Notes under the pieces: generated by a model
What the model saw: only the letters and a program-made list of their open reading frames with translations
The model's database searches: none
What the model was told of the DNA's origin: nothing
Made by a program: the position numbers and the translations under genes
Assembly: GCA_030737875.1 (NCBI GenBank)
Contig: CM060910.1
Span: 248,404,427 to 248,468,426, forward strand
DNA length: 64,000 nucleotides
Source of the DNA: Allium sativum
Taxonomy: Eukaryota > Streptophyta > Magnoliopsida > Asparagales > Amaryllidaceae
Direction of reading: 5' to 3'
In this document: positions 1 through 11,965 of the stretch, piece by piece
Layout: every line of letters starts with the position of its first letter
Numbering within the stretch: the first letter of the stretch is position 1

Positions 1-833
1 CAAAAAAAATTGAAACTGCTAATAAAACTAGTATTGAATTGAATACAGATCGAAATCTAATCAAATCTATATTTAATCCAATATGACCAAGGAAAGCAAA
101 TAAAAAGCAGGAATTAAAGTTGCAAAAGTAAAATAACAAATAGGGAATAAAATTAGGATTATAGTTGAATCTAATTAGATGGTCAATCACTAATGAAAAA
201 ATTTTAGAAAAACACATAGTGCTCTAACAAATCTAATTGTGTAGACAACGTTAATTGCTTAGAAAATAAAAATACAGAAAAGTAAAAGAAAACTAAACCA
301 GATTAATGGCAGAATAAGTTACAGAAGAAAGTACAACATTTACAATGGGTATACATATGTATTTATACTGAGTTGCAAACCCTACTCATTTAATGGGCCT
401 TCTCACCAAAGATTATGGCATGATCCTCAACTTATCCTTGTTTTCCATGTGTCCAATTGTTTGACAGAAGATTTCCTAAGATCTTTTCTACCAATCTCCT
501 TCCAAGGTGACCAATGTGAACACAACTAGCCTATAATGACAACTTCTAATTCTTCATGTATATAGCATCCATTCTTCATTTTTAAGGCTGAATGAAATTT
601 GGACAACACATCTATATAAACAACAAAATGACACCCAAGTAATTTTTATTTATATACAAAAGATAAGATATAAGAGCATAAAATAAACACATTTTCATGT
701 TAATTACTAGGGCTTCTCAAATGAACAAAAGCAATAAAATACAATAGAGAAGGAAAACATATTTTAGTTAACATGATCTAAGTTTAATTCATAATATTTA
801 TAGGAGTATTGTTAAGAAAAGTATTTTTCCTCT
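1..833. other. Unassigned AT-rich flank
   Basis: I see no convincing coding region. On the minus strand there is a TATA-like GTATAAATAC (complement of 359-368), followed in that direction by a stretch that could be a transcript leader. This resembles a copia LTR promoter or a plant gene promoter, but no LTR ends, PBS or partner copy are visible. The rest is low-complexity AT-rich DNA. Confidence 0.3.
359..368 (-). promoter_or_regulatory. Possible minus-strand TATA box
   Basis: The complement reads GTATAAATAC, a good plant TATA consensus, in a short GC-richer patch that contrasts with its AT-rich surroundings. No downstream gene is identifiable before the window edge, so this is only a motif match. 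Confidence 0.2.
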
Positions 834-971
834 AAAATAGGTTGTTTGAAATCAAAGAAAGTTTTTTAAAATCAAAGAAGGAGATTTCAAATCAAGAAAC
901 ATGGCTTTGAACCCAAAAAGGTGGTTTCAAGCTAAGGAAGACTGCTTTGATTTTAAACAAAGGTGGCTTTG
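834..971. repeat. 21-22 bp minisatellite, left part
   Basis: Successive units of about 21-22 bases share the pattern TTTGAACCnAGAAAGATGGC or TTTCAAATCAAGAAA. The same pattern resumes at 56416 beyond the chromovirus, so the array was split by that insertion. Bases 967-971 (ctttg) are the left copy of the 5-bp target site duplication; the right copy is 56416-56420. Confidence 0.6.
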
Positions 972-1352
972 TGTAACAACTCGGAAAATCTGAACCAATT
1001 TAAAATTTTTAATTTGACTGTTTTGGTGGATTTTGGATATTTAAAATAAATTATTTTAAATAATAACAACCAAAAGTCTATTTGAATCGATGTTGGAAAA
1101 TAAATATGTTTATTTTAATTATAAAACAAGGCCTGTAATGGCGCGACAGTTTGAAATTTTGAATTCGAAATTTGACTGATTGTACAGGATGCAAAATAAA
1201 ACGGATTTTAGTGAAACGAAAAATATTTAAATCTGCTTAAGAATATCTTTCTAAAGAATCTGAAAAATCGAAATTTCATAGTGGGAATCAAAAGTTATGG
1301 CCAAATGAATTTTTAGAAAGGTCGCTATGGAGTTTATATAGCCCTTGAAAAT

Positions 1353-1650
1353 AGACATTTTGCAAACGACTTCCGTTTTCGACGAAACCACTTTTGTTGG
1401 ATCCAGGATGTCAAATAATTGCTAGGTTTCAAATTCCATAATTTTTGGAGTTAATATGTGAGCGTGGCAAAGGAAAATGTGTTTGGTTAGTTTAAGTCAA
1501 TTCGGATCGACCGGAAAATGGCCATTATTCAAACGGTCTCCAAATTTGACGAAATCAAGTTTGTTAGGACCGTATCGTCAAAACATAGCTAGATTTATTT
1601 TTCTGGAATTTTTGGGATCAGTATGTGGCCTTGGCAAATTGAAATGAATG
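1353..1650. repeat. Imperfect tandem pair in the chromovirus LTR U3
   Basis: Two successive segments, near 1353-1480 and 1519-1650, share an ordered series of blocks: a run ending in 'caaacg', then 'gacgaaa', 'ttgtt', 'tttttgg(a/g)', a 'tatgtg' block and 'ggcaaa'. The same pair is present in the 3' LTR near 52240-52530, so the duplication predates insertion. Confidence 0.5.
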
Positions 1651-3269
1651 TACAAATCAAATATTTGAATGTTTTATATTTTAATTTGAAGAAAAACCGA
1701 CTGAACAGTCGAATGGGCCTACGAAACATATTCCATTGTGTTCGGAGTAGGGGTAATTAACATGTGACGATAGTCGTTGTGTTTGAATTGGAGTTTGTAA
1801 GGAGAAAAAGGTATTTTTGGAAATAATTAATTAAATATATATTTTTGGCCAATCATAATCCTCCATTTCACTTTCTCTCTCCCATTCTCTGAATCGCGCA
1901 CGACGGAAAGAAGTTGACCCCTTCTCTCCTCGTTTTCTTCTAATCCGCTCAATAAAATCAAGGGCTTCAAATAGGGATTTTGTAGTGATCTTCAAGATCT
2001 ACACATCCATATAGGGTTTGCATTTTTACATTGAGTATTGAAGCCAGATTGATGCCCCGAAGTTTCGACCTTCAACTCGTCGTCGCCGCCTGGATAGGCC
2101 ACCGAAGTGGACCCCACCCGCTACGCACGTGCGCCCTCCATCCCCCTTCGACGCTGCATAGCCCGATCGTCCAACCCCTTCACAGATTCGACGAAAAATC
2201 CAAACCTAGTTTGGTACCATTTGCTGAAAGGTAAGACCTTTGTTTGTTTTAACTGATTTCGACAAATAAAAGCGTTGCAAACTTATAAAAATCATATCTT
2301 TTTGCTATGTGGTCGAAATTCAGTGAAATAAGAGACATTAGGACCATGTGGACGTCTTCTACATTCTAGAAGAGACCAAAGAATTTTTGGAGCTTCCTAC
2401 AATTTTTGGAGGAGTGGAACCCAATGTGGGATTTCTAAATTATAAACGATATGGAATGGCTTTTGTATGAATTATACGATTGATATATAAGTTATATAAG
2501 AGTTATACACCTCCTGTATAAGCGTCGTATAAGTTGTATGTGCGATGTATTAGTTATATATACGTTGTAAACATCATATGTGCGTTGAATGGAATTGAAA
2601 CGAAATATATTTATATACGTGTATATATATATATACACTCCCCTCATCCACGGACCATGAACGATATATATTTATTGTGATTGTTTGAATTTTGGTTGAC
2701 GTGAAATTTGGTTGATAAATGCGAATGGTTGATAATGATTGTTTGTGGTTGAAACAAAATTGGAATTGTTTGTGGAAAAATCCATTGGGATATGAAAGTG
2801 ATTGAAATATTTAGGTTATAAGGATAAGCCCTTTAGGGAACGCTACGAGGTGTAAGGTAGTGCGAGGAGCCGTACTCGGGACGGTGCTAGTTTTTAATCC
2901 CCTACCGTTATGCTGTTGAAATTTTCTGAAATATTCATGTGTTTGAGTGATATTCATATATTGAAATATATTCATGTGTTGGGAAAATATTCATATGACG
3001 AATAAATTGTTTGAAAGATAAAAATCATATTTTATCATGTGTATGAAGTATATAAATTATTCCTTTTTGAAATAAATTGTTTTAACAATAAAAATCACAT
3101 TTTTATAATATATATGAATCGCTAAAAATATTCGTGTTTGAAATAAATTGTTTTGACAATAAAAATCACATTTTTATTTTATATATGAAGTCTTAAAAAT
3201 AGACATGTGTTGAAATAAATATTTTTTGGGTAAAAGTTTTATTTTTATCAAATATATGAAACGAAAATG

Positions 3270-3775
3270 GTTTGGTAATTGAAGAACGGATTATATTTAT
3301 ATATATGTAAATATAATTAAAATAAAACGAATAACGAAGCTGCAGTTTGTATTTTTAAACCGTGATTTTAAACGATTATTGCAGGAGATCCGTCCATCGG
3401 ATTTTCCCGAAACCGAAACCGTTGGGTTCGCTTTGGAAATATCTTTCCAACGACACCAAATTTGTAAAGATCCAACAGTTAGATTTTGTGAAATGTTAAA
3501 TTCAAATCTGAGCGAAAACAACACCAGAATGGATTATATTAATATATATATATATATACAAATATAATTAAATTAAATCGAATAACGACACTGCAGTTTG
3601 TGTTTTGAAATCGTAACTTCGAACGATTGTAACGGTAGATCCGACGGTCGGATTTTCCCAAAACTGGAACCGTTGGGTCCGCTTTGAAAAGATCTTTCCA
3701 ATGATATAAAATATGTAAAGATCCAATGTTTTTTTTTAGATATGTGTAAATCAAATCTGGAGAAAAACAACGCTA
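3270..3775. repeat. About 245-bp tandem duplication in the chromovirus LTR
   Basis: Units near 3285-3530 and 3531-3775 each contain, in order, cgaataacga, ctgcagtttgt, aacgattg/att, gatccg, ggattttccc, ccgttgggt, atctttccaa and gtaaagatccaa. The 3' LTR has the matching pair near 54150-54400 and 54401-54605. This is one cause of the long LTR. Confidence 0.65.
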
Positions 3776-5597
3776 TGGCCGCATTATGGCCTGAAGCGTC
3801 GTTTGAATAAATTGGCTATATTTAAATAAATAAAAAAATAGCGATAAATCGTTATAAAATATTATAAACGATGTGGAATGGAAATAAACTGAATTTACTC
3901 GGTTTAGAGGAAATTTGATGGTTGAATGTGTTTGACGTGAAAATTACATTAACGAACTGAATTATGGATGTTAGATTATTTAACCATTGAAATGAATTGA
4001 TTTGAAATTCTAAATATACGTGAATTATTTGAAAAGGCCTAGTTAATTATCATTTCAAATAATTGATCGACAGTTAGAAGTCGAAGATATGAAGACGGTG
4101 CAAGACCGAGGATCTTCACATCAATTGGATGGCTACTGATGCCTTTAATGGGAGTTACTACCCTGAAGGTGTTACAGTAGTGGTCGTCCGGATGTACTTG
4201 TTGATTGTTCGGATGTGCGAGGTCCTCTCTCTTGTATTGGACATACGGGAGAGGAATAAGGTGCCTCCGGTTTCGTTTGGACACCGAACGGACTTGTAAA
4301 TGGATGTGTGTCTGACGTTGTAGATAGACGACGTGACATACGGAGATGCTGTGATCACGGTTTTTTTGAAAAGCAAAGCCTTGTGGTTGATGATCAAAGA
4401 ATGACTTTAAATAGCTAGCTTTGTGTTTAGCGTTGATTCGCGAGCCTCGCACCCCGATATGAGCCAGAAACGGGAGAGGATTTCAGGGAGGACATGCGTT
4501 TCTTTCTAGCTAGGAGTGGTGTTTTGGGTTTTACACGCCCGGACATTTAACTTATGTGGATGATGGATAGCGAGGTGCCTCGGTTATATCGGTCGCTCCG
4601 GAGCCGATGGTTTAGTAGGTATATGACCAGTTTATGCCCCATATGGCGGGGAAACACAGTGTTCTAGCATTTTAATCCACTCCGTGTGATCGTCCCTGAC
4701 AATCCAAGGGCCCAACTGAGTCTGGGTCCTGAGGCTCGGGCTAGACAGTCTCGAAGCGGTAAGGACGTTCCCTTGCCTTCGTGCATGATGGAATTCCAAT
4801 TTCCAAATACGATATCGTGCGGTTTTAATTGTATACCTATATATGGCGACATAGTGGTATGGGGGCACTTATGTCATCTATAATTGATAGTTATGATTGA
4901 AATTGTTTTTGAAACATATAAACACTAGCAATAATATCAAATGCTTTTGTTTTATTCGTATCAAGCATATTTTGGCCATTATAAGATAAAACTCTATCCT
5001 TCGGTATGCGGTGCATTGTGTGATGGGAACCGAGTCTTATAATGGCTTCATTTTTATAAAAAAGCATTGTGATGTTTAAATGATTTACTTGTTTTAAGCA
5101 CTGGCAATCCAATGGAGTAAACCTGTTCCACTTTAACGGCGTGGTCCTGTGATTGGCCTTATTATTAAAATAAGTTAAGTAGATTTCTTATACCAGTCCC
5201 ATGACTGACTTGTAGTTTGTTTCAATTGCAAACTCGGGTGCCCTTATTCCTACATGGGCAGCCTTGTATTCAGGTTTTAGCAGGCTCTTTCTGGATAGCT
5301 ATGGAGCTGAAGATGGAATCTATCACTTCTTTATTTTTATGTTGTTCAATTCCTGTTGTACATATTATGTTTTAATTCCGCTGTAGATATTTTATGTAAA
5401 GATGAACTGTATTTTTGTACTAAGTATGATCTTGTATACTGTGTAACTCTAATGAATATGTTTATCCAGTGTATTATGTTGTACATTATCTAGTGTATTT
5501 ATATTTTTCTGTTCTTTTCTGCCGTTATTTGTTTATATGTTATATTCCAAAGATTACCCTTGCCACCGTGGAACGGGGGTTTGGGGTCATCACAAAG

Positions 5598-5615
5598 TGG
5601 TATCAGAGCTTTGGT
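5598..5615 (+). other. Chromovirus primer binding site
   Basis: TGGTATCAGAGCTTTGGT lies three bases after the LTR end. The first 12 bases are the standard complement of the 3' end of plant initiator tRNA-Met and would prime minus-strand synthesis. Confidence 0.9.
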
Positions 5616-5845
5616 TAAGCTTAGTTCTGGAATATAACATATTAACGAACTCGTCCAAAATAGAATCAGAAGTATTTTACGACAAATAACTCATTTTAGG
5701 TAGGATCAGTAATATCCTAGAATGAGTGTAGCAGAATGAAATACACCCCAGTAGACACATTTACATTCAAGTATATTTCTCTATGCTTTAAAAATACCTT
5801 TTTCGTTGGCCTAACACTTTGTCTGCTATTTGCAGACATTGAAAA

Positions 5846-6831
5846 ATGAGTGGCAGAAGTAGAAGAGGTAGGTCATGACTAGATATTGAGGCTCTATTAA
5901 ACAAGTATCGAAATCCGGGTGGAGTACCGTTTTCGGCCAATGAATCCATTATTCAAACACAAACATGGATGCGCTCTGCTGAGAAAATTTTTGAAGGTTC
6001 AAAGCTGAGAGATGATTAGAAAAGATTACTGGCATCTTGGACGCTCAAAGATGAAGCTTTAATCTGGTGGGATACAATTATTGAGGATAATCCAGAAGGT
6101 GATATTACCTGGGATAGATTCAAAGAAATTTTCAATAAAAGATTTATTTCTCCAGAAGCGACTGAGCGGTTAAGTGATGAATTCTACTACCTGATTCAAG
6201 GAGATATGACCATTCCGGAATATCATAAGAAATTCAATGACTTTCTCGTTTTGCCCCGCATCTAATTCAAAATCCAAAGATGAAGAATCTGGGGTTTATT
6301 AATGGGCTTCAAAGAAAGCACCAAAGTAGTGTAACTGCACATGTGCAACAATCTTTTTCTGAAACGATATACATGGCTTATCAGTATGAAGATCTAGATA
6401 AGCAAGGCCTTTTGAAGAACGAGGAGGAATGTAGTTCTAGCAACAAAAGGAAATTTGAAACTGATAGCCTAGAGACAAGTACGTAGCCTGAGGCATGTAC
6501 GACATCTGGAGTCAGAAAGAAGCCAAGAGTCAATATGAAAAAACCTAAATTTGAGAAAGGACCAGTAACAACTGCCATCTGCTCTAACTGTAATCGAAAA
6601 GGGCATTTAGCGATAAACTGTGGACCCTTAAAGAAACGATTAAAGAGTGGATTTAAACCCGCTAAGAAGCAAAAGAACCCACATGGTGAAAGGAAATGCC
6701 ATGAGTGTCACCAAGCAGGTCATGTTGCAAGGGAGTGTCAGCTATCAAAGAAATCTGAAGTGGTACAAGTGAATGAAGTGGCAGAGGTTCCTGCACCCTC
6801 AGCTAGTCAGGGAAGGCCAGATGTTTTATAA
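5846..6831 (+). pseudogene. Chromovirus gag, decayed
   Basis: Gag would form the nucleocapsid-like particle and bind element RNA. Translation from the ATG at 5846 shows a Ty3 gag core (tryptophan-rich AxxWWxxI-like segment near 6065-6085, then FKEIFNKRF near 6118-6145), but in-frame stops occur within the first 15 codons, again near 6017, and near 6262, where the frame also shifts. The last part (6535-6831) is open and carries two zinc knuckles, CSNCNRKGHLAINC and CHECHQAGHVAREC, both with complete C-X2-C-X4-H-X4-C spacing. Two knuckles are seen in some Tekay elements. It follows a non-coding leader of about 230 bases after the PBS. The stops make it a pseudogene. Confidence 0.85.
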
Positions 6832-8188
6832 GGCACACTTACTGTCAAGAATATTCTAGTTAAAGTACTGTTTGATACAGGTGCGTCACGAAGCTTTATT
6901 GCAAGTAATGCGGTTAAGAAGTTGAATTTGAAACTGAAAAAGCTCAAAGCACCCATGACTGTCCCTAATCCGGTCAGGGGTTCCCTCAATCTCAGTTGGA
7001 TTTGTGGGGTGCCTATCTCTTTTTCCTGTTATCGGTTCCGTACCATCTCGATCGTCATGAATTTTAAAGAATTTGATCTTATTCTAGGATTGGATTGGTT
7101 AACCAAGTATGAAGCTGAGGTCAAATGCGCCGAAACGGTTGTTAAGGCAAAGACAAAGTTTGGGGACTATATAACCATTCCATGTGAAGGTCCAAGTTCA
7201 GATAGAAAAGACTTTTGGTCAGCCCTTGATGTTTCTCCTGCACAAATAGAAAAGATTCCTGTCGTTACGGAGAATATTCCGGTCGACGTAGAAAATATAC
7301 CTGTTGTCGAGAACTATGCGGATGTGTTCGAAGAAGTTCTTAGCTTACCTCCGCGTAGATAAATAGATTTCAAGATTGCTTTAATTCTGAATGCAAGGCC
7401 AGTAGTTCACGCTATTCGAAGAATGACCTTGAAGGAAAAAGAAGAATTAGACAATCAGACTCGACAGCTTGTATGAAAGGGTTTTATGAGACCTAGTTTC
7501 TCTGATTGGGGAGCAACAGTGGTGTTTGTCCTAGAGTCAGACGGTACTCTCAGACTATGTGTGGATTATCGTGACTTGCATAAGCAGAGATTAAAGAATA
7601 AATATCCATTACCGCGAATTGATGATTTATTGGATCGATTGAATGACACACAAGTGTTTTCACGAATGGACCTAGCTACAGGTTTCCATCAGCTTCGTAT
7701 TGCCGAAGAGTGTGTTCCTTTGACAACATTCAGAGGTCCAAATTTATTCTATGAGTGGTTAGTAATGTCGTTCGGCTTGTGTAACACTCCAGCTTATTTT
7801 GTCAATCTAATGAACTGGGTATTCCAAGAAGTATTCAATAAATTTGTTCTGGTTTTCATTGATGACATATTGATGTTCTCTAAGTTAGGAAGCGAGCATG
7901 AAAAACATTTGGAACAAGTGTTAGAAATTCTCAGAAAGAATGTTTTAAAGGCAAAATTTTCCAAATGTATATTCTGGCAAGAAGAAGTCAAGTTTCTTGG
8001 CCACGTTGTATCAAAAGAAGGAATTTCTGTAGATCCAAGTAAAATCACGGCTATTCAAAATTGGAAGCAACCAACTACGCCCACAAAAGTCCAAAGTTTT
8101 CTTAGATTGGCTAGTTATTATCGGAAGTTCACTAAAGATTTTTCGAAGATATCTAGTTTCTTAACGAAGCTTACTAAGAAACATTCAA
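6832..8188 (+). pseudogene. Chromovirus protease and reverse transcriptase, interrupted
   Basis: The frame continues in register after the gag stop. The aspartic protease signature LFDTGAS is near 6868-6888 and ILGLDWL near 7081-7101. The linker then leads into reverse transcriptase, with stops near 7360 and 7474. The open part from 7486 has the RT palm motifs: CVDYRDLH, SRMDLATGFHQ, and the catalytic FIDDIL at about 7855-7872, where the first residue is F instead of the usual Y. The thumb region FLGHVVSKEGI and SYYRKF follows. The reading frame ends in KKHSRF, where the minus-strand LARD has inserted; it resumes at 22909. Single stops outside the insertion show decay independent of it. Confidence 0.9.
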
Positions 8189-8193
8189 GGTTC
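8189..8193. repeat. LARD target site duplication, left
   Basis: ggttc here is repeated exactly at 22909-22913, bracketing TGTAA...TTACA ends. This is the 5-bp duplication expected of integrase. Confidence 0.93.
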
Positions 8194-10429
8194 TGTAACG
8201 GATGGAAATTTCCGACTCCTCGAGAGTCGGAAACTCCGAGACGTTAGTGAAAGAATTTAGAAGGTGAGAAAGAAAAGATAGAACTAATAGAATAGAAGAA
8301 GAAGAAGAACATCAAAATCATCAGAGTAACACGAATCTCACAGCGGAACGAATAACATATAATATATAACATAACTTTGAAGTAAACAGTTATATATATA
8401 CAATAGCACTTATCAGAGTACAACACATACAACACAGCGGAAATAACTATAGCTATAAAATCTTGCAGCCTCCTGCTCCAAGCTCTCCAAGTATATCTGT
8501 AAATCCCGACTACTTGACTGCCCGTACAAATTTAGGCACCCAAGAGTATAGGGAAAACAACAGAGTAAACTCCGGGTCAGTCATGGGATTGGTATGAGTA
8601 AAATAGTTTAAAACAGGTATATGATATCTCATAAGACCACGCCGTGAATACGGAACGGGTTTTTCCCTTATGAGTATCTGAACAACTTTGACAAGCAATA
8701 TCATTGTGATATTATAATAATGTCTAAGTACAAATAGATATCAATCTAGTAGAAACGCTTGCATCTCACGTTCTACATACATAGTATAAAATCATAAACC
8801 GCAGGGCGCTTATCGGAGAATGGATTCCATCGGACAAGGTATGGGAGCACCTTCTGAATAGTGTACTCTAGAGGTGATACACTCAGGGTTCAACAAGAAC
8901 GTCTTGCAACCCGGCCACACATGACCGCTCACTCATTTAGCTTGAGTGTCGCGAATATATTGCCACCACGGTTATAGGCCATCAAACCGTCATCCGAAGA
9001 TACAGAATCAAAAAGAAGTATAAATATGAATATTCTCTAGATCGGTGACAATACACCCTGCTTGGGGATGACCCAACTAGCCATGCTGCCTAGCCCAACT
9101 TTTGTTACTTCCTGGTGTGAGGCTAGAAGCTACGTCTATCTTCAGAACATCTGATCACCATTCACTTTGAATGCCACATCGTCATACCCGCCAAATCACA
9201 AATTGACTTATTCAAAAATAACACGGGTATACAGCTAAGACAAACGAATTCCTCCGCCACCAAACGTGAATACGTTTGAACAGATCAACTTACGCGATCC
9301 ATTGGATATACTCTGTCAGACCTTCTTCCATATACGTTGTCCTGGGACTGGACAAACCGAAGGCACTATTCAGTATATCCATCTTAGTCACTGTTATCTA
9401 AGACTTATACAACAGCCCTTGCACTTTACTCCGTCTTCAATTTATCTTTGGCATATATTGCTCGCAATGCTTATGTCAATACAGAGTGGTTCTTTGGATA
9501 ATAATCCCACCGGTCTCTCCATATTAACAACGTTAAAATGGTAAAAACTTTGATAGTCTGTGATCTAACTATCAAATGAAAACATGTCGGTGTACAAACA
9601 ACGATCTTATTTCCAAATGGAAATTCGATCGATCAATCATCATATGTTCATATTTCCTTATTTCATATATTTAGAAAATATATGTTATTAATCATTGGAA
9701 AACATTTCCATAATTTATTTTCACATCACTATTATTTCGCAACTATCAGTCCCTAACTGTAACTAGTATGAGAACAATTCTCTAAGTATCAATACGGAAG
9801 GTCGAAACCAACATCAGATCGTCACTTAGAAAACCGTTCAACTTACCCTCTCCAGTCAGTTTTTGAATTTGCTTAACTCTATTTCTTAAATTCTTATCAT
9901 GAAAACATTTCATTTTCTATGTTTAGAAAACATATCTGACTATATTTGGAAAACGTTTCCAAAACTCATTTACGGATTTCCAATGAACGTTGTATAAAAC
10001 ATCGTTTCGCTTAATCCATTTATCGCTTATTCCTTAGCTTTATTCCAAATCAACCTTTTAGATCGAACCACAACTATTCCTTTGTCAATTCTGAAGTCAA
10101 TCAAGTTGGGGTATAGTTACCTCTCAGACCTTAATTGAACAACGTCCTTTACTGTGAAATAGATGAAACTCGTCACTTACTTTTTACAATTATCTGTTTT
10201 ACGCAAATTCTCGGATTCAGGTTACAAATCCACTTCTTATATGACAACGTTTGATTATAACTATAACGTTATAATTCCTACTTTTGCAATATCTAACCTA
10301 AATTATAACTTTATCTCCTAACTCGAATAATTTAACAGACACCTAATTTCTAAATCAATAACTAAATCTTGATTTAAACCCTGGAAAGTAAATAGTACTT
10401 TCCCGAATTCGCTATTATCGAATTCGGCG

Positions 10430-11435
10430 TATAACTCTCTTTCGAGTAATCTCTATTTGATTAACTCTTCTTCGAATAACCTATATTCGATTATCTCTCT
10501 TCGAATAACTCATATTCGAAATCTCTCTCTTTCGAATAAACAATATTCGATCTCTTTCTTTCGAATATGCTATATTCGAAAATCTCCTTTCGATTTACTA
10601 ATCGATAACTCCTTCGATCAAACTAAAATCGATAACTCCTTTAACTCTATTCGAATAACTAATATTCGACTAACTCCTTTGGATCGACTCATTTGATTAA
10701 CTCCTTCGAATAACTAATTCGAATAACTTACCTTCGAATAACCAATATTCGATTTACTCTAACTCGATTAACTTAATTCAAATCGATTTACTCCATTTCG
10801 ATTCAACTTAATTCAAATCGATTAACTTAACTCAAATTGATTAACTCCTTTCGAATAACTAAATTCGATTTAACTCTTCTCGAATAACTACATTCGATTA
10901 ACTCCTTTTTACTTTACTCGAATAACTATATTCGATTAACACCTTCTTTCGAATAACTATATTCGATTAACTCTTCGACTAACTCCTTTGGATTAACTAA
11001 CTTCGAATAACTCCTTTGGATTACTAACTTCGAATAACTCTTCGACTAGCTCCTTCGGATTAACTAACTTCGAATAACTCTTCGACTAGCTCCTTCGGAT
11101 TAACCCTTCGATTAACTCCTTCGGATTAACTAACTTCGAATAACCAATATTCGATAACTACTCTTCGAATAAATAATATTCGATAACTCTTCTCAAATGA
11201 ATCATATTTGATTTCTCCACTCGAATAAACTATATTCAATAACTCTTTTCAATGAATAACATTTGATTTCTCCACTCGAATAAACTATATTCGATAACTC
11301 TTCTCAAATGAATAACATTTGATTTCTACACTCGAATAAACTATATTCGATTACTCTTCTCTCGAATACCCTATATTCGATAACTCTACTTCGGATATGT
11401 GATAATCGACAACTCTACTCGATTAACTCTACTTG
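10430..11435. repeat. TTCGAATAACT/ATTCGATTAACTC minisatellite in LARD LTR
   Basis: About 1 kb is made of degenerate units such as TTCGAATAACTATATTCGATTAACTC. Many units contain TTCGAA or a TTCGAAT...ATTCGA inverted pair and could fold back on themselves. The other LTR carries the same block at about 18486-19480. Confidence 0.85.
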
Positions 11436-11439
11436 GATA

Positions 11440-11965
11440 ACTCTAACTGATCCACTCTGACTGGTCAACTTTAACTGGTCAACTCTAACTGGTCAACTCT
11501 AACTGATCAACTCTAACTGATCAATCCTAACTGGTCAACTCTAACTGGTCAACTCTAACTGATCAACTCAAACTGGTTAACTCAAATGGTTAACTCGAAC
11601 TGGTTAACTCAAATGGTTTACCCTAACTTGATTTACTTGTCTCGATTAACTGAACTAATCCACTTAGTTTAACTTAGTAAATTCACGTTGATTAACTCTA
11701 GCCGGTTCACTTAGTTTAACTCAACTAATTTACTTCGATTAACCACTTAGTTAACTTAACTAATTCACATCGATTAATCCTTTAGTTTAACTTAACTAAT
11801 TCACGTCGATTAATCCTTTAGTTTAACTTAACTAATTCACATCGATTAATCACTTAGTTTATCTTAACTAATTTACTTTGGTTAACTTAACCAATTACTT
11901 TGATTAACTCGACTAACTTGCTTTGGTTAACCTAACAAATTACTTTGTTTAACCCTATTCGAATA
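11440..11965. repeat. AACTGGTCAACTCT and TTAGTTTAACTTAACTAATTCAC repeats in LARD LTR
   Basis: The first 200 bases repeat a 13-14 bp unit (AACTGGTCAACTCT or AACTGATCAACTCT). The next 300 bases repeat a unit of about 40 bp built around TTAGTTTAACTTAACTAATT and CACATCGATTAAT. Together with the preceding block, about 1.5 kb of the LTR is tandem repeat. The matching block in the other LTR is about 19480-20010. Confidence 0.8.

Larger units (their letters stand above)
972..5594 (+). repeat. 5' LTR of the chromovirus (4.62 kb)
   Basis: The LTR runs from TGTAACAAC to ATCACA and matches 51854-56415 along its whole length. The two copies differ at roughly one base in eight to ten in stretches compared by eye, so this is an old insertion. 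The LTR is unusually long and contains internal tandem duplications and a GC-rich patch around 2030-2230. The short reading frames inside it are not conserved as proteins between the two LTR copies. Confidence 0.92.

Noticed and set aside
2031..2234. 67-codon open frame in the chromovirus 5' LTR
   Set aside because: The matching place in the 3' LTR (about 52880-53090) does not keep the same protein, and the frame lies in a GC-rich LTR patch.
5598..5615. tRNA-like sequence TGGTATCAGAGC at several sites
   Set aside because: These are primer binding sites complementary to a tRNA end. No cloverleaf is present and I found no tRNA gene.
10457..10696. 79-codon and 93-codon frames in both LARD LTRs (also 11945-12226)
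   Set aside because: These are translations of tandem repeats and AT-rich LTR sequence, duplicated with the LTR.
10430..11435. Regularly spaced repeats resembling a CRISPR array
   Set aside because: Units are degenerate and contiguous without unique spacers, lie within an LTR, and the sequence is eukaryotic.
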